The position numbers were made by a program, and so were the translations under genes. A model generated the notes under the pieces. That model did not search any database. It was not told the DNA's origin and saw nothing but the letters and a program-made list of their open reading frames with translations. A stretch of 64,000 nucleotides of DNA from Tetrahymena elliotti 4EA (Eukaryota; Ciliophora; Oligohymenophorea; Hymenostomatida; Tetrahymenidae), in the NCBI GenBank assembly GCA_000231825.2, contig JH720308.1, forward strand, positions 293,128 to 357,127, read 5' to 3'. The number at the start of each line of letters is the position of its first letter. The stretch's first letter is position 1. Shown piece after piece: positions 1-13,201 of this stretch.

Positions 1-150
1 TTTTTTATAAAATATTTGTTTAAGAAAAATAAAGAGAATATTTTGAAGTGAAAATAATAATTTTTAACTTGAGTGTAGACAATATGCGTTAAACATAATA
101 TTTACAAATTTTAATTTTAGAATAATTTTAATAAAATGTTTGAACTGATT

Positions 151-1194
151 TCATTTAAACAATACACAAGGTGCAAGTTCTTTTCTGTATTATGCATCTA
201 TGGTAGTGATAAAATATGCCATAGCTCCTATGCCACCAATAATTAACAAATAAGCAAATTTTTGTAAACATTTTAATTTATTATTGTCAGTATTTACAAA
301 TGTGAATGTAATAACAAAACCAAGGATGTAACTAAATGGTAAATTTATAGAATCAGATTCATCATCAAGCAAGAAAAGCATAAAGGCTGCTATAATTATC
401 CAAGCAAAGTTTTTAACATGTGACTTTCTATTCTCACCCATATAACTGTAATGCTCAATCATGTAAATTGTATTCATACCGTATAAGCCATAAATACTAG
501 CACTTGCTCCTGCATATACCTTCTAAGTTTTAAATAAAATTCCAAAGAAATTTCCTACTACTCCCACAAAAAAGAAAGTGAATAAATATTTCTTAGCACC
601 ATAGTAATTTTCACATACAAATCCAAAAATTAATGATGTGAAGATATTCATAAATAGTTGAATTACATCGTCATATGTAAGCAAACTTAAAAATAGACGA
701 TGATATTAATAACTCTATGTTAATGCAGGGGTGTATCTTCCTCCTAATTCAAATGCAGCACACTCTCCTAAAGTCAAACATTTTGATTGTCTTATCTATT
801 ATTCAGTATAATATTAAGGACAAGCCTCTACTTTACTTCTATCAATAACATATGAAACATGGATATACAAAATAATAGATCCAATAACTTAAACTAAAAT
901 TAAAAAGCATGTCCAAGATTTAAATGAAAAAGAAGGAAATAGTGTTAATAAAACACTTTCTCCATGCTAGGCACTCTATAATCCCTAAGAGTCAAAATCT
1001 CTCTCATCTTCATCCTCAAATTAATTATGCCCTCCTTATTCCTTCAAAGCTTTCTCCCTTTTTTGCTATTTTGTCATTTTAAACCTTTTTTCTAAATCAG
1101 AAGGCTCTTCAGCTTTGTTATTATTTTCTTCAGATGCCAGCTCTATATCCTTTAAAACATCTTTTTCTTTTTATGAACTATCTTAAGTCGACAT
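151..1194 (-). CDS. Rhomboid-like multi-pass membrane protein, probably not an active protease
   Basis: A single-exon ORF of 347 codons in the ciliate code starts at ATG 1194 and ends at TGA 153-151. The first ~85 residues are hydrophilic and acidic. About six to seven hydrophobic helices follow. A rhomboid-type GASAS motif (Ser ~231) leads a helix, and a helix with the spacing of the rhomboid H..N segment reads DDVIQLFMN, keeping Asn but with Gln where His is usual. In the later helix where rhomboids carry the catalytic His (AHxGG) the sequence is LPFSYILG, with Phe ~287 at the His position. The fold assignment rests on these motifs and on helix spacing. The missing His suggests a pseudoprotease, as in iRhoms or Derlins, acting in ER, Golgi or plasma membrane. 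A distant non-rhomboid membrane protein is the alternative. Confidence 0.7.
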
Positions 1195-1984
1195 TTTATT
1201 TTTTTATTTAATTTTAATTTGAAAGTCAATCAATAATATTGACTACTATTTTAATAACAGACCTTGATTTAAATGATAAATAGAATTACAATAAACTAAA
1301 GTGCTTGTTTTTTATTTTTTGTTTGATTTCTTTTTTTTATTATTTTAGTAGTTAACAAGACCATATGAATATTAATAAATAAAATATTAAAGAAGTTTAA
1401 ATACATGAACATGCTTTTTTGTCTAAATAATTTAAATAGTTGATACTGTTTTTGAAAAATTCTAAGATATTAATTAAAAATATAAATTTTTCTGTTATTA
1501 ATAAATATAATTTAATCTGATTATTATTTTAATTGTTGTTGGTTCTGTTCATCTAATTATTTTGCTTGTTTTTTTTATTAATTTTTTAACTTTTATTTTT
1601 TATTTTATAAAATTTTTTTGGTAATATTTTATTAAAATTGTTTTTTTTTTTAATTATTTTTATCTATTAATTCATTTTATTATTCAATTTATTTAATCTA
1701 TGTCTTTATTATGAAGGTGTATTTCATTTTTTTAAAAATCAGCATCAATAATCAATAATATCAATTGGCATAAATCGTTTTTTTTTACTATATTAAAGAT
1801 ATTAAATTAAAATGGGAGAAAAGAATTTTAATCATTTATTTGATTGTTTTATTTTTTTTAATTTGAAGACGCAAAGGTCTTGAATATTTGTAATGGTGTT
1901 GACTAAGAAGCTTAGAGTAATTGAGTAGTTTTAAGTTATTATTATAAATACTAATAAATAACTTTATTAAAAACTTATATTGTG
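1195..1984. other. AT-rich intergenic region
   Basis: Upstream of the rhomboid-like gene. Long T and A runs and no codon-like stretch on either strand. It presumably holds that gene's promoter, but no motif can be named. Confidence 0.6.
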
Positions 1985-2141
1985 ATTGCTATAGCTTAAT
2001 GATAAATAAGTACTAAGTACATTATTTAACTGCAAATGGAACATCCTGAGGATGGGAAGCTATAATTGCAATACAATAGTTTTCGTGGTTCCTTTAACAA
2101 CTTATTTTCATTGTGCTTCTTTGACTTCCGGCATAATTACA
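1985..2141 (+). ncRNA. Candidate structured RNA, H/ACA-snoRNA-like
   Basis: This block is less AT-rich than its surroundings and folds well. An outer stem pairs ATTGC+TATAGCTT (1985-1997) with AAGCTATA (2057-2064) and GCAAT (2068-2072), with a 3-nt bulge. Inside are two smaller hairpins: AATAAGTAC..GTAC-TTATT around 2004-2027 and CATCC-TGA-GGATG at 2042-2054. ACAATA at 2073-2078, directly after the stem, fits the H box ANANNA, and an ACA lies at 2139-2141. I could not draw a convincing second hairpin, and the strand is inferred only from the H-box reading. It may be another kind of structured RNA or chance. Confidence 0.25.
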
Positions 2142-2787
2142 AAATTCAAGTTTTGATTTCTTATTTTTTCTTACTTTTATTTTTTTTAGAAACTCAATAT
2201 TATTGTAAATTTTTGTATTTAAATAATTGATTCTAACTGAAATTTATTTATCTAACATTAAAGATAAATATTGAGATGAATTTATATGAAAATTTTTTGT
2301 TTTTCAAAATATTAATTAAAATGATCAATTTTTAAAAAAATTAAAAAGAAAGAAAAATATTTTATTTAAACTTAAAATAAAAACCAAATTTTCAAAAAAA
2401 TAAATGAAAAAACGTTTAAAAACAAATGATTTTGAAAAATTAAATAAAATGTTATTCTAAAGTTATCAAAAAATTTTAATTTTTTTAATTCTTTGAAAAC
2501 AAAAAATTTAAAATTATTTCTGAAGAATTTATAAATTAATTAATTTTTTATAAAAAGTGAATTGTAGTAGGTACCAAATAAATTTATTGTTTACTTTTGC
2601 ATTTTAATGAAAGGAATATGCTAACAAAAATTATTGAGAGTTAGATGTTGCAAAGCGTGACCTATATAATTTAGAATTAAAAAGTTAATCAATTCATTAT
2701 TCCAAATGAAAATTTAAAAATTTGATTATTATTGATTCAGAGTAAAACATAATCTCAAAAATTATTTTTATTGAGTAATTAAATATT
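2142..2787. other. AT-rich intergenic region up to the assembly gap
   Basis: No supported gene. It consists of homopolymer-rich A/T sequence running into the run of N. Confidence 0.6.
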
Positions 2788-2887
2788 NNNNNNNNNNNNN
2801 NNNNNNNNNNNNNNNNNNNNNNNNNNNNNNNNNNNNNNNNNNNNNNNNNNNNNNNNNNNNNNNNNNNNNNNNNNNNNNNNNNNNNNN
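2788..2887. other. Assembly gap (100 N)
   Basis: Exactly 100 undetermined bases, the conventional placeholder for a gap of unknown size, so true distances across it are not known. Confidence 0.99.
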
Positions 2888-2995
2888 AATTATTTAATAA
2901 TCTAAATTTTGTAAGGATTTAACTAGAATTCAATTCACTAATACTCTGCTAAGATTTTATTTTAAGAAACTTAAATTTCTTAAGAGTTTTATTCA

Positions 2996-3069
2996 GCTCG
3001 GGTAGCTCAGTTGGTTAGAGCGTGGGTCTAATAAACCCAAGGTCGAGGGTTCAAGCCCCTCCCGGAGCA
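2996..3069 (+). tRNA. tRNA-Ile (anticodon AAT)
   Basis: A 74-nt cloverleaf without an intron. The D stem is GCTC/GAGC and the anticodon stem TGGGT/ACCCA closes the loop CTAATAA, giving anticodon AAT (read IAU, isoleucine). The T arm is GAGGG-TTCAAGC-CCCTC and the discriminator base is A; CCA is not encoded. The acceptor stem GCTCGGG/CCGGAGC pairs at six of seven positions, with a G-G clash at pair 5-68. The internal pol III promoter is visible as an A box in the D arm and a B box (GGTTCAAGCCC) in the T arm. Confidence 0.95.
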
Positions 3070-3075
3070 TTTTTT
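3070..3075 (+). terminator. RNA polymerase III terminator of the tRNA
   Basis: Six T residues start immediately after the discriminator base, the usual pol III stop signal. Confidence 0.85.
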
Positions 3076-3526
3076 AATAGTTAAAAAATTTTTTTTATTT
3101 ATTTTAATAACCCCTTAAAATAAAATTTTTTCTCTAAATAGTTTTGTTTTTTTAGCAAAATATTAATTTGGATTTATAATTTTTTACTTTTGTAAATATT
3201 TTTAATTTTATAAATGAGTATTTTAGATAGAAATAAGTGAAATAAATAGTACTAATAAATGAAATATGTAAGTTAATTATTATTATATAAGTAGGTAGAT
3301 AAAAATAATGTTAAAATACTAAAATTCTTTTTATTTATAATAATTTTTTGTTTAGGAGAGAGGTTAATTACTGATAGATTTTAAATATATTTAAAGTTCG
3401 GGAATAGTGTTGTTGTCAATTCTTGGTGTTTGTTATTTTGATTAAGATTTAAGTTTTTTAATTTACTATCTAAAAAAGTTCATGTTTGAGATAGGTTCAA
3501 ATAAATAAATTAAAGGTAAAGCATGC
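3076..3526. other. AT-rich intergenic region
   Basis: Between the tRNA and the convergent 3' end of the PX gene. No gene seen. Confidence 0.6.
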
Positions 3527-5744
3527 TCATTAATTTAACTCAATGAGGTTTTAGATAAATTGTAAGTGGAAAGATTTATTATCATTAATATTTTTATTTA
3601 TGCATACAATTGGCTATTTGTGAGATTACGAATTGTATGAGAGGTCTTTCAGAATTTAGGAGTTGTTATGACTTTATTCTTATTATTATAATTTATCTTC
3701 AATGTCATCTCCTTCATCATTTTTATAAATTGTCTTTGTGCTGTCATTTACAGTATGTTATTAGGCATCTTATTCTTCTTCGTCATCTCCTAAATTAGCA
3801 CTTTAATCCATTCTCAAGCTTTAAGAACTATTCAGATACTTAAGTATGTTTTCTGTTTTATGGTTTACTTTTTTACCAGATGACTAGTGGCTTTTAGGTT
3901 TATATCTTCTTTTTTAACCACAATCATCATCTGTTGATCTTTGCATTATTGGTACAGTGTGTTTTATTGAATTTTTTAAAACACTCTTGGTGTAACTCTT
4001 ATGTTGTTATTTACTTTGATTGCAGTAGCTTTCATCATCTTCATCATCACTGTCAGAATAGGTATCACTGTCACTTTCACTGTTATAACATTTACATTAG
4101 CTTCTGCTATTAGATTATAATTACTATTATTATTCAGTTTGTTTCTTTTTATCACTTTCTTATTTTCTTTACTGACCTGATTCATCTAAAAATTCCTCTT
4201 CATCTGAATCACAAAAAATATTTTATTCTATTCCACTAGACATTTCGCTTGACTCAATAATTTATTCAACTTCACGTTTGAATTTACGCTGAGTTGCTTT
4301 ATATTCTTCCAAATTACAAATGTAGACATTAGGTTAAACAGTTTTATTTCTATTAATACAGTTCATAGCTTATTAGACTACACTCTAATAGCTGCTACTA
4401 CCACTTTAATCTAATTCAGAGTCTTTATTTTGGTTATGATAATTACTTGTATTATTATTGTTTTTATGAGTTTCTATTTATGAACGGAGTAAGCTTTCTT
4501 CTCTTTCTGTTGACTATCTATAATTTGGTAGAGAGCCTCTTATGTTATTAGGAGGTGAAGGGAAAAGGAACATAATGGAAGAGTTATCAAAATCAGATTG
4601 ATCTATAGATTTTCTTTTAATGCTATGAATTTCTTCTGTAAAAGACCCTAGATTTATTTGCTAATTTCTAGTAGCTCCTAAAGATATCTCACAAAAACTG
4701 AAAGGAAAGGATATCTCATTATCTTAAGATTACTTATCTTGATATTCACTTTATTCCTATTAATCAAATATATATATTATAATATTATGAATTTCAACAA
4801 ATTTCAGAATTTACATAATGAGCTTTGATTGTGTTACTAGAATTTGAAGAGTTTCCATAGTTTGAACTGCGCTTGTTATGATTTTATCTCAGATGTTCTA
4901 GCTTTTCCTAAATTATTAGAACAAATTTGTTTAATAACTAAAAGTATATTGAATGTTCTTTTAATTAGCTTTTGATATTAAGAAATGAAAATTAAGCAAG
5001 GTCAAATTCTACTAAAAAATAATCAAAGCTTTACTAGAAAAAAAGTATTATTTTAGAATTCATAAAGATAGTTGCAAAAAATTAAATAATTTATTATATT
5101 ATTTAGAATGCTAGCTAATTTAATTCAAATAGATTGTGTTTGTATAAATTTTTTCAGCTGAATATTATTAATATATTTTATTAGATTATTTCTAATTTAT
5201 TTCTAAATGCTATTAAAAAATTGTTAATTCATCTAGTAAGTCTATTGATTTACAAATTATCAAACACAAGCAAAAATTATAAGAGCTGCTTTATATTCCG
5301 AATTAAAATTAATTGATTATTTGGAAAAATGTTTGTAGTTACCTCTAGAGAGTGGTGCGATTTTTTATAGCCTGCATCTATATAGCCAAGAAAATCATTT
5401 AGAGGATCAATTGAGAGAGAATCTTCTTGCTAAAGTAAATCTTAGAAATATTGTTGTAATTAACTCTTTCTATGATTAATAAAAGAATCATCTTGCACAA
5501 CCCACCACTTTTTGGCTGGAAATGAAGGTACTTATACTTTTAAACTCTTATATTTTTTAAGGAATTTCTAAATATTTTCATTTAATTCAGAGAGCTAGCT
5601 ATAGCGGGCCTTTATCTTTAACTAATTGTTTGTATTCTGATTGATTACAAGTATATTGTAAAAAACTGTGCCTTCTTCATTGACAAAGTCTGTAATTTAG
5701 ACTCTTATTGGTTAGAGTTAACTAGGATATTAACTCTACTTCAT
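3527..5744 (-). CDS. PX-domain (phosphoinositide-binding) protein with a long Q/N-rich tail
   Basis: Three exons: 5744-5343, 4907-4815 and 4756-3527, 574 residues. Introns are 435 and 58 nt; the second shifts frame, so it is required. The start is the first ATG after an in-frame TGA. Residues ~10-112 form a PX domain: strand IRVQITDF, the basic RYS motif in KIKARYSQLSEL, a proline loop (PSFPAKKWW), then the helix SQLQQYFQDLL. PX domains bind phosphatidylinositol phosphates, mostly PI3P, and recruit proteins to endosomes, so a trafficking role is inferred. The remaining ~460 residues are low complexity: Gln/Asn/Ser-rich with an acidic SDSD stretch and basic patches. The long first intron could hide an exon that I could not identify. 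Confidence 0.82.
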
Positions 5745-7007
5745 TTATTCTCTGTTATTTAAAATGACCAATTTCAGAATAGATTTGTATATTCACTGAG
5801 TTAAAAGAGATAAAATAAATTTTAGAGCTTAGTTTTTGTTGTTTTGAGTCTTTTATAATTTTTGACAACTAACTATGCTGTTTGATAATTAATTAATAAT
5901 TATTTTTGATTGTAATTCAATTATTCAATATTCAAGGATTTAGAAAGAAAAGATTAAATAAATTAGTTTTTACAATCAGTAATTATTTTTTTTCTTACTT
6001 TAATAAAATCCTAGCTGATTTGATTCATTGATTACCAATTTTTTATAATTTTTTCTTTTTTTGAAGATACAATTAGTTATTTGCTAAGACTATTTTTTGT
6101 ATGAGAATTTGAAAACTTAATAATTTATTATTGATATTTTTTTCAAATTGCAATTAATTTGTTTGTTTGTTTGCTTTTTTTAAGAAAAACAAAAAAGTTT
6201 TCATTTACTTTGTGAATAAATTTTAATTTTGTAAGAAATAATCTCTCTTACATAAAAAGTCTGAAAAAACCTTTCCAGTCTAGATATTTTCTCAAAAAAT
6301 TTTAGTTTGAAGATTAAAAATTTTAACTAATGGGCCAAATTAGTTTATGAGAAATATTAATTTTAGTCTTTGAAATTAAATTATAATCTAGAAATCATTA
6401 CCAATTTACCGGATTTGACTTTTCTTTAGATTACTCCCTAGATTTTCACTATTAATAGATGAATTATGAATGGCTAATAAATAATTCTAATTAAGTTCAC
6501 CATATTCTCTAACAAAAATCATTAAAAATGATTAATTGATCAAATTTTTTCTAGAATTTTATTAAAAATTATAAAAATTTTTGAAAAATTATTTTTTAAA
6601 TGATTAAACATAGAAATTTTAGTTAAGTAATTCTGCAATTATCACAGAATTTGAAAGCAAAAGAAAGATAAAAAATTGATAATCTTTTAATCATCACTCC
6701 TAACAAAATATAAAAGGAATAAGAAGTAAATTAAGCTAGCTCATGGCTATTTAAATTATTATTAATGATTTTAAATGTACATTTAATTGTAATAATTTTA
6801 GTTAGTTAGAAATAGAAAAATAATAAATTAATTAGAGTTATTATTTGATTTTGAAAGAATAATTATATAATTTGAATGAATAGTAACATCACAGAAATTT
6901 ATAATTAGGTTTTGATTCTCTAATTTTTTTACTTTTTAATTATAAAAGAATATCATCTATAAATAGCTTATAATTTAATATTTTTAGCTAAAAACCTTCT
7001 TTACATA
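5745..7007. other. AT-rich intergenic region
   Basis: Between the PX gene start and the 3' end of the next minus-strand gene. Slightly less AT-rich around 6390-6440, but no reading frame that I trust. Confidence 0.5.
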
Positions 7008-8064
7008 TCAATTGTTCTTCTTTTCTTCTTCTGGTTATAATTTTCCATCTTCTTTTGAGTAGCTAATTAGAACAATATGGGCTAAAAATCCTATTACCAG
7101 TAGCGAAATTAGATATCCATCTTCCAGTTCCTTCCAATACTACCCTTACAATTTATCTAAATGAAAAAATAAATGTAATTGCATTCTTATTTCTCTTTCT
7201 ATTAATAAATACGTAAAACTAATGCAGTAATATATCCTGCACTAAATCCAAAACATGCCCTGCTTATAAAAGTAGTTCTCTCTAATCTCATCCTATTTTC
7301 AAAATATTAAATTTTATATTTGCATCGTTGTAAAATAATTTTGAAATTACATGATTGTTTTAAATAGGCCTATAAAAAATATAAAGCATATCGAAGGAAC
7401 AAATATCTATGTTAAAATAATAATAACAATAATAAAAGAATATTATAGTAAATTGAATTGAATCTAAAAAAATCAGCTTTTTATATCATCCCTGAAATTT
7501 CAAATAAATTTTATAAATTATGCATATTAAAAACAATTATAAATGCATTTATTACTTCAATCCCTGACATATTCAACATGCTTTAAATAGCATACACAAA
7601 AAAGCCTACATTCCCACAACTAAAAATATCTAAATACTTAATAAGATAATCATAGTTTTGTAAAGTTTTAGCAATCAATATTAGCCATAATATCCAAAAA
7701 AATGATTCAAATTAGAATATCTTTATTTTATAAATGTAAAATATATTTTTTATAGAAAATGGTAAAATAATATTGATACAGAAGCTAAAAACCACCAATA
7801 TAATCCAATTATTGTAATCTTAAATTTTTTTTTAGCATGACTCTTATTTTTATCATTTAACTTTGAATCTTTCTTCATCTATGCTAAAGTAAAGTAAAGA
7901 CTAACAACACCATAATGAGCAAAAAGCCCTATCAACAAATGGTATCTATTTGTAATAGCAGATTCTATTAAAAAAGTAAATAATTTTATATCTTAATTTT
8001 ATGGTCTAAATGGATGTTGTTAAAGAGTATTTGTCTAATCCTCTTACTAAATCTAATATTCCAT
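7008..8064 (-). CDS. Unrecognised multi-pass membrane protein, five exons
   Basis: Exons 8064-7780, 7720-7535, 7463-7351, 7292-7213 and 7156-7008 give 270 residues. All introns are GT..AG of 56-71 nt, and each one restores the open frame, which is strong support. The N-terminal ~27 residues are Gln-rich and hydrophilic. About six hydrophobic segments follow, with a Lys-rich loop after the first or second (near residue 65-82). The last two helices lie near residues 192-208 and 225-246, and the C-terminus is acidic and lysine-rich. Without the third intron it would read as two adjacent small ORFs (TGA at 7301, ATG at 7291), which is unlikely. I do not recognise the family; transporter, channel or organelle membrane protein are all possible. 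Confidence 0.75.
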
Positions 8065-8311
8065 TTTAAAATCTATATGAAAAATTTATGCGAATAGCTT
8101 CTATTAATTAATTAAAAAATAAATCAAAGCATCTAAGGAATATCCTCTGATATTTATATTTAAGTAAAATAAAACAATTAAATTCTTTCATTTAAATAAT
8201 GAGTTTTCAATTTAAACTTTTATTAACCTCCCATTATTGCGACCACAACATCAAATATTTTATCAAAACTATTAATAATTTACTATTGATATTTATATCA
8301 AAAATTTACTC

Positions 8312-8776
8312 TCATAGATATTAATAAGGCTTATAAAAGTAGAAATGGCAAAATAATTTCATTAATATATATGAATACCATAAAAATATCAAATTTTTTT
8401 CAATCAAGAAATATGATTAATAAAACTTAAAAGATCCTATTTAAAACAATAAAAAAGCTTTTAGTCTTTTAAAAGCATATTATTTATCTTTCTTTTTCAA
8501 TAAATTATCTTTTTAAGTATCAGAATAGACTTAATTAAAAACTTTTTAAAATCCTTAGGATTTATTATAAATTTTATAAAAATCTAAAGAAGAATTCATA
8601 AAGCAATCTACATGACACTATTTATCTGTTTATTAGCACAAATTATATTTTTTAGATGATAAAATTTATTTTAAAATCTTTGGTTAACTTAGTTAAAGAT
8701 TTGTAAAAACTTTTATGGCTTGAATCAACAATTTAAGTAAAAAAATATAGATGTTTTGTATGTTATTTACTTTCAT
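8312..8776 (-). CDS. Possible small cysteine-containing protein
   Basis: A 154-codon ORF lies in the gap between two convincing minus-strand genes. The middle part, residues ~50-115, looks coding: a C-x6-C-x3-C cluster (CQQTDKQCHVDC) is followed by a hydrophilic Lys/Gln/Asp-rich stretch. The first ~30 and last ~40 residues are hydrophobic and AT-driven, and may be intron or UTR read as codons. CX3C recalls small mitochondrial import chaperones, but only one such pair is present, so no function is assigned. It may be non-coding; random ORFs are long when only TGA stops. Confidence 0.35.
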
Positions 8777-9023
8777 TTTGTTTTTAAGAAATATTTAATC
8801 TTAAAAATTATGAATATGCTTTCAACACAGAATCAATAAATACTAAAATATTTTTATCATTTATTATTAAGTTTGATTAAAAATGTGAAATTGAAGTTGC
8901 AAAAATGGATTATTGATTGAACATACTAAAATAAATAAACAAATAAAATACTTATTTTAAGAAAACAATTAATAACTCCTTTTGTGCAATTAACGTAGTA
9001 ACAATATATAAATATATTTTTTC

Positions 9024-11217
<2,194 letters not shown>

Positions 11218-11509
11218 TTCTGAATTTACTATTTAAACCTTTAATGTTATTTTATTTAATTTATTATTGTTTTTAAAATAAAATTTTTTATTAATCAGAT
11301 ATCTAAAATTCGTTTTTGAAGTCAAAATCTTCAAAGAATCTATTTTCTTATTGCGTATGTTTCATCACATTAGATTTTGCGTGAGATACGTCTCTTAAAC
11401 ATCCATCCTTACAGAAACTGTCAAAGTTCTAGTATTTAAAATTTTAATTTTCTGAGTAAATGTCAATTTCGTCATCATAGTCTCGACATCATTTACTCTA
11501 TTCCTACAT
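11218..11509 (-). other. Coding-like block upstream of the aminotransferase
   Basis: On the same strand as the aminotransferase, a frame from 11488 reads as a hydrophilic, Cys- and Asp-containing peptide for ~60 codons (it includes SFCKDGCLRDVSHAK). It then degrades into A/T-driven codons and stays open into the aminotransferase's first exon. A TGA at 11491-11489 separates it from an ATG six codons earlier (11509). It could be an orphan exon, a decayed gene, a long 5' leader with uORFs, or a UGA-recoded start region. I cannot connect it to a gene. Confidence 0.3.
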
Positions 11510-12336
11510 GAAATCTTTTTGCTTTTAAAACTTTCTATTTAATTTAATTTCTTGATTACAAAAAGATATTCTTTTTTCTAGCTCAAAACTTTGAATCTTA
11601 TAAAGATATTTTTAAAAATTATTGGAATATCCGAAATAGAAAAGGAAATTTAACAGATATATCCTATTGATACATTAATCAATTTAAGTTGGAAACAAAT
11701 TATTATTTACTTTCCTACAAAAATATTAATTGCTAATGTTAATTGTAAATATCCCCCAATCTTTTTTTTGTTAATCTTCAAATTTTCTTGTTTTTTAAAT
11801 AAATATTTTATTTTTAGTTTAAATGATTTCCTTATCAACCAATACATGACTTTCTTCCAATTTAATCAAATATTTAATTTTTCAAAATTTATTTAGGATT
11901 AAATGTTTTAAATATTTTTGGCATATTTTTTGAAGTTATGAATGAATAGATCATCTTCCTTAATTATTTTTAAAAAAACTTTTGAAATATTTTTAATTTT
12001 ATTTTAGTGTTTTAACTTAGAAATAATAATTAAAATTTTTAAAATTTTTTGTGAAGAATAAGTAAATGGTATCATTTATTTTTTTACTCAACAAAGCTTA
12101 GTTGGTTCAAAGAGTGACAATAAAAATGCTTTTAAATGGTGAAACAAAAATGAATATGCAAAAAATATTCTAATTGAAATGTTATGAAAAATAAAATGTG
12201 TGGTATTTTAGATTATTTGTGTAATAATATTTGCTTTACTTTTTTTGATTATTTGTTGAAAAAATAGTATTTATTTATTATTCTAATTAATAAATAGGCA
12301 TAATAGACTTTAGAAATAAGATTAGTAGATTAGAAA
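11510..12336. other. AT-rich intergenic region
   Basis: Divergent spacer between the aminotransferase side and the plus-strand membrane-protein pair. No gene seen. Confidence 0.55.
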
Positions 12337-12795
12337 ATGAATAAAAGAGCATATTAAGTATTTAGACTAATTATTTATGGATGCGCTTTCATTGTATTAT
12401 ATTTTACTATGAGATACTTAATCTTGAACAATTTGAACAATGAAACTCAAATAAATCTGGAAATTTAAAATAAGCCTAGCTTAGCTGCTTTATAAATTAT
12501 ATTTTGGATACTAACTATTATTGCTGAATAAATCTAAGCATATATATTTTATTCTATCATTAGAGCAAATAATTTTCATTATGTTAAATAGCAAATGAAG
12601 TTTTTCACCATATTTTATGTCATTGATTATCCGTTCAAAGGAGATGATAATAGTGAATAAATAGAAAAAGTAGCGATTTTTATTGAGTTTTTTATTAGTG
12701 CAATTCTTCAAATAAATTTAGTATATTTGTACAAGCATCTATCTTCTTAACAATCTTAATAACTATAACAACCTTTGAACTAATAGGTATATTGA
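12337..12795 (+). CDS. Four-helix membrane protein, RING-less paralogue of the next gene
   Basis: A single exon of 152 residues starts at ATG 12337 and stops at TGA 12793-12795. Four hydrophobic helices are followed by a short Gln-rich tail. The start (RAYQVFRLIIYGCAF) and the segment IIFWILTIIAEQ closely resemble the start (ILYQIFRLFFYGCAF) and MAYWIFTIISEN of the gene beginning at 13202, so the two are tandem paralogues. This copy stops just where the partner's Gln-rich linker leads to its RING finger. No cysteine-rich sequence lies in the 400 nt that follow. It may be a truncated gene, or have an intron starting near 12786 whose next exon I cannot see. Confidence 0.6.
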
Positions 12796-13201
12796 ACACT
12801 AATTAATGTTAATTGTGTGAATTTTTATTTTCAATATTAGTAGGTCTTATAAGAGAAAATAATAATCTTTCAAAGAAAATTTATTTAATATTTTTATTAA
12901 TATTTCTTAAATAATTTTTTTTTTAATTTTTAATATTTCGTGCTTAAAAACTTTTTAATTGAATCAAAAAATTTTATTTGTTTATTTAAAATATTTTATC
13001 CGAAAATTCGTCATCGCATGTGTAAAGAAACACTAATTTCTACTTAATTTCTATGATTAATTTTTTTTGGAATCTTTTACAATTTTTTAATTTGAGAGAA
13101 AAAATCAAAGAAAGATTTATAAAAACTAATTATCATTTAATAAATCTTGTAAAACACTGTAATTTATTAAATTTAGGTTTTAATTTGTTTAGATAATAAT
13201 A
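12796..13201. other. AT-rich spacer between the tandem paralogues
   Basis: No RING-like or other coding sequence found. It presumably holds the promoter of the RING gene. Confidence 0.55.

Noticed and set aside
3356..3369. GAGAGAGGTTAATT as a chromosome breakage sequence
   Set aside because: The Tetrahymena 15-nt Cbs (on one strand AAAGAGGTTGGTTTA) is not matched closely enough, and no other candidate was seen.
3610..3798. Plus-strand ORF downstream of the tRNA
   Set aside because: It is antisense to the Asp/Glu-rich tail of the PX gene.
7299..7301. TGA read as the end of one gene with a second gene starting at 7291
   Set aside because: A 58-nt GT..AG intron (7350-7293) removes the TGA and joins both parts in frame; two genes 7 nt apart would be unlikely in a ciliate.
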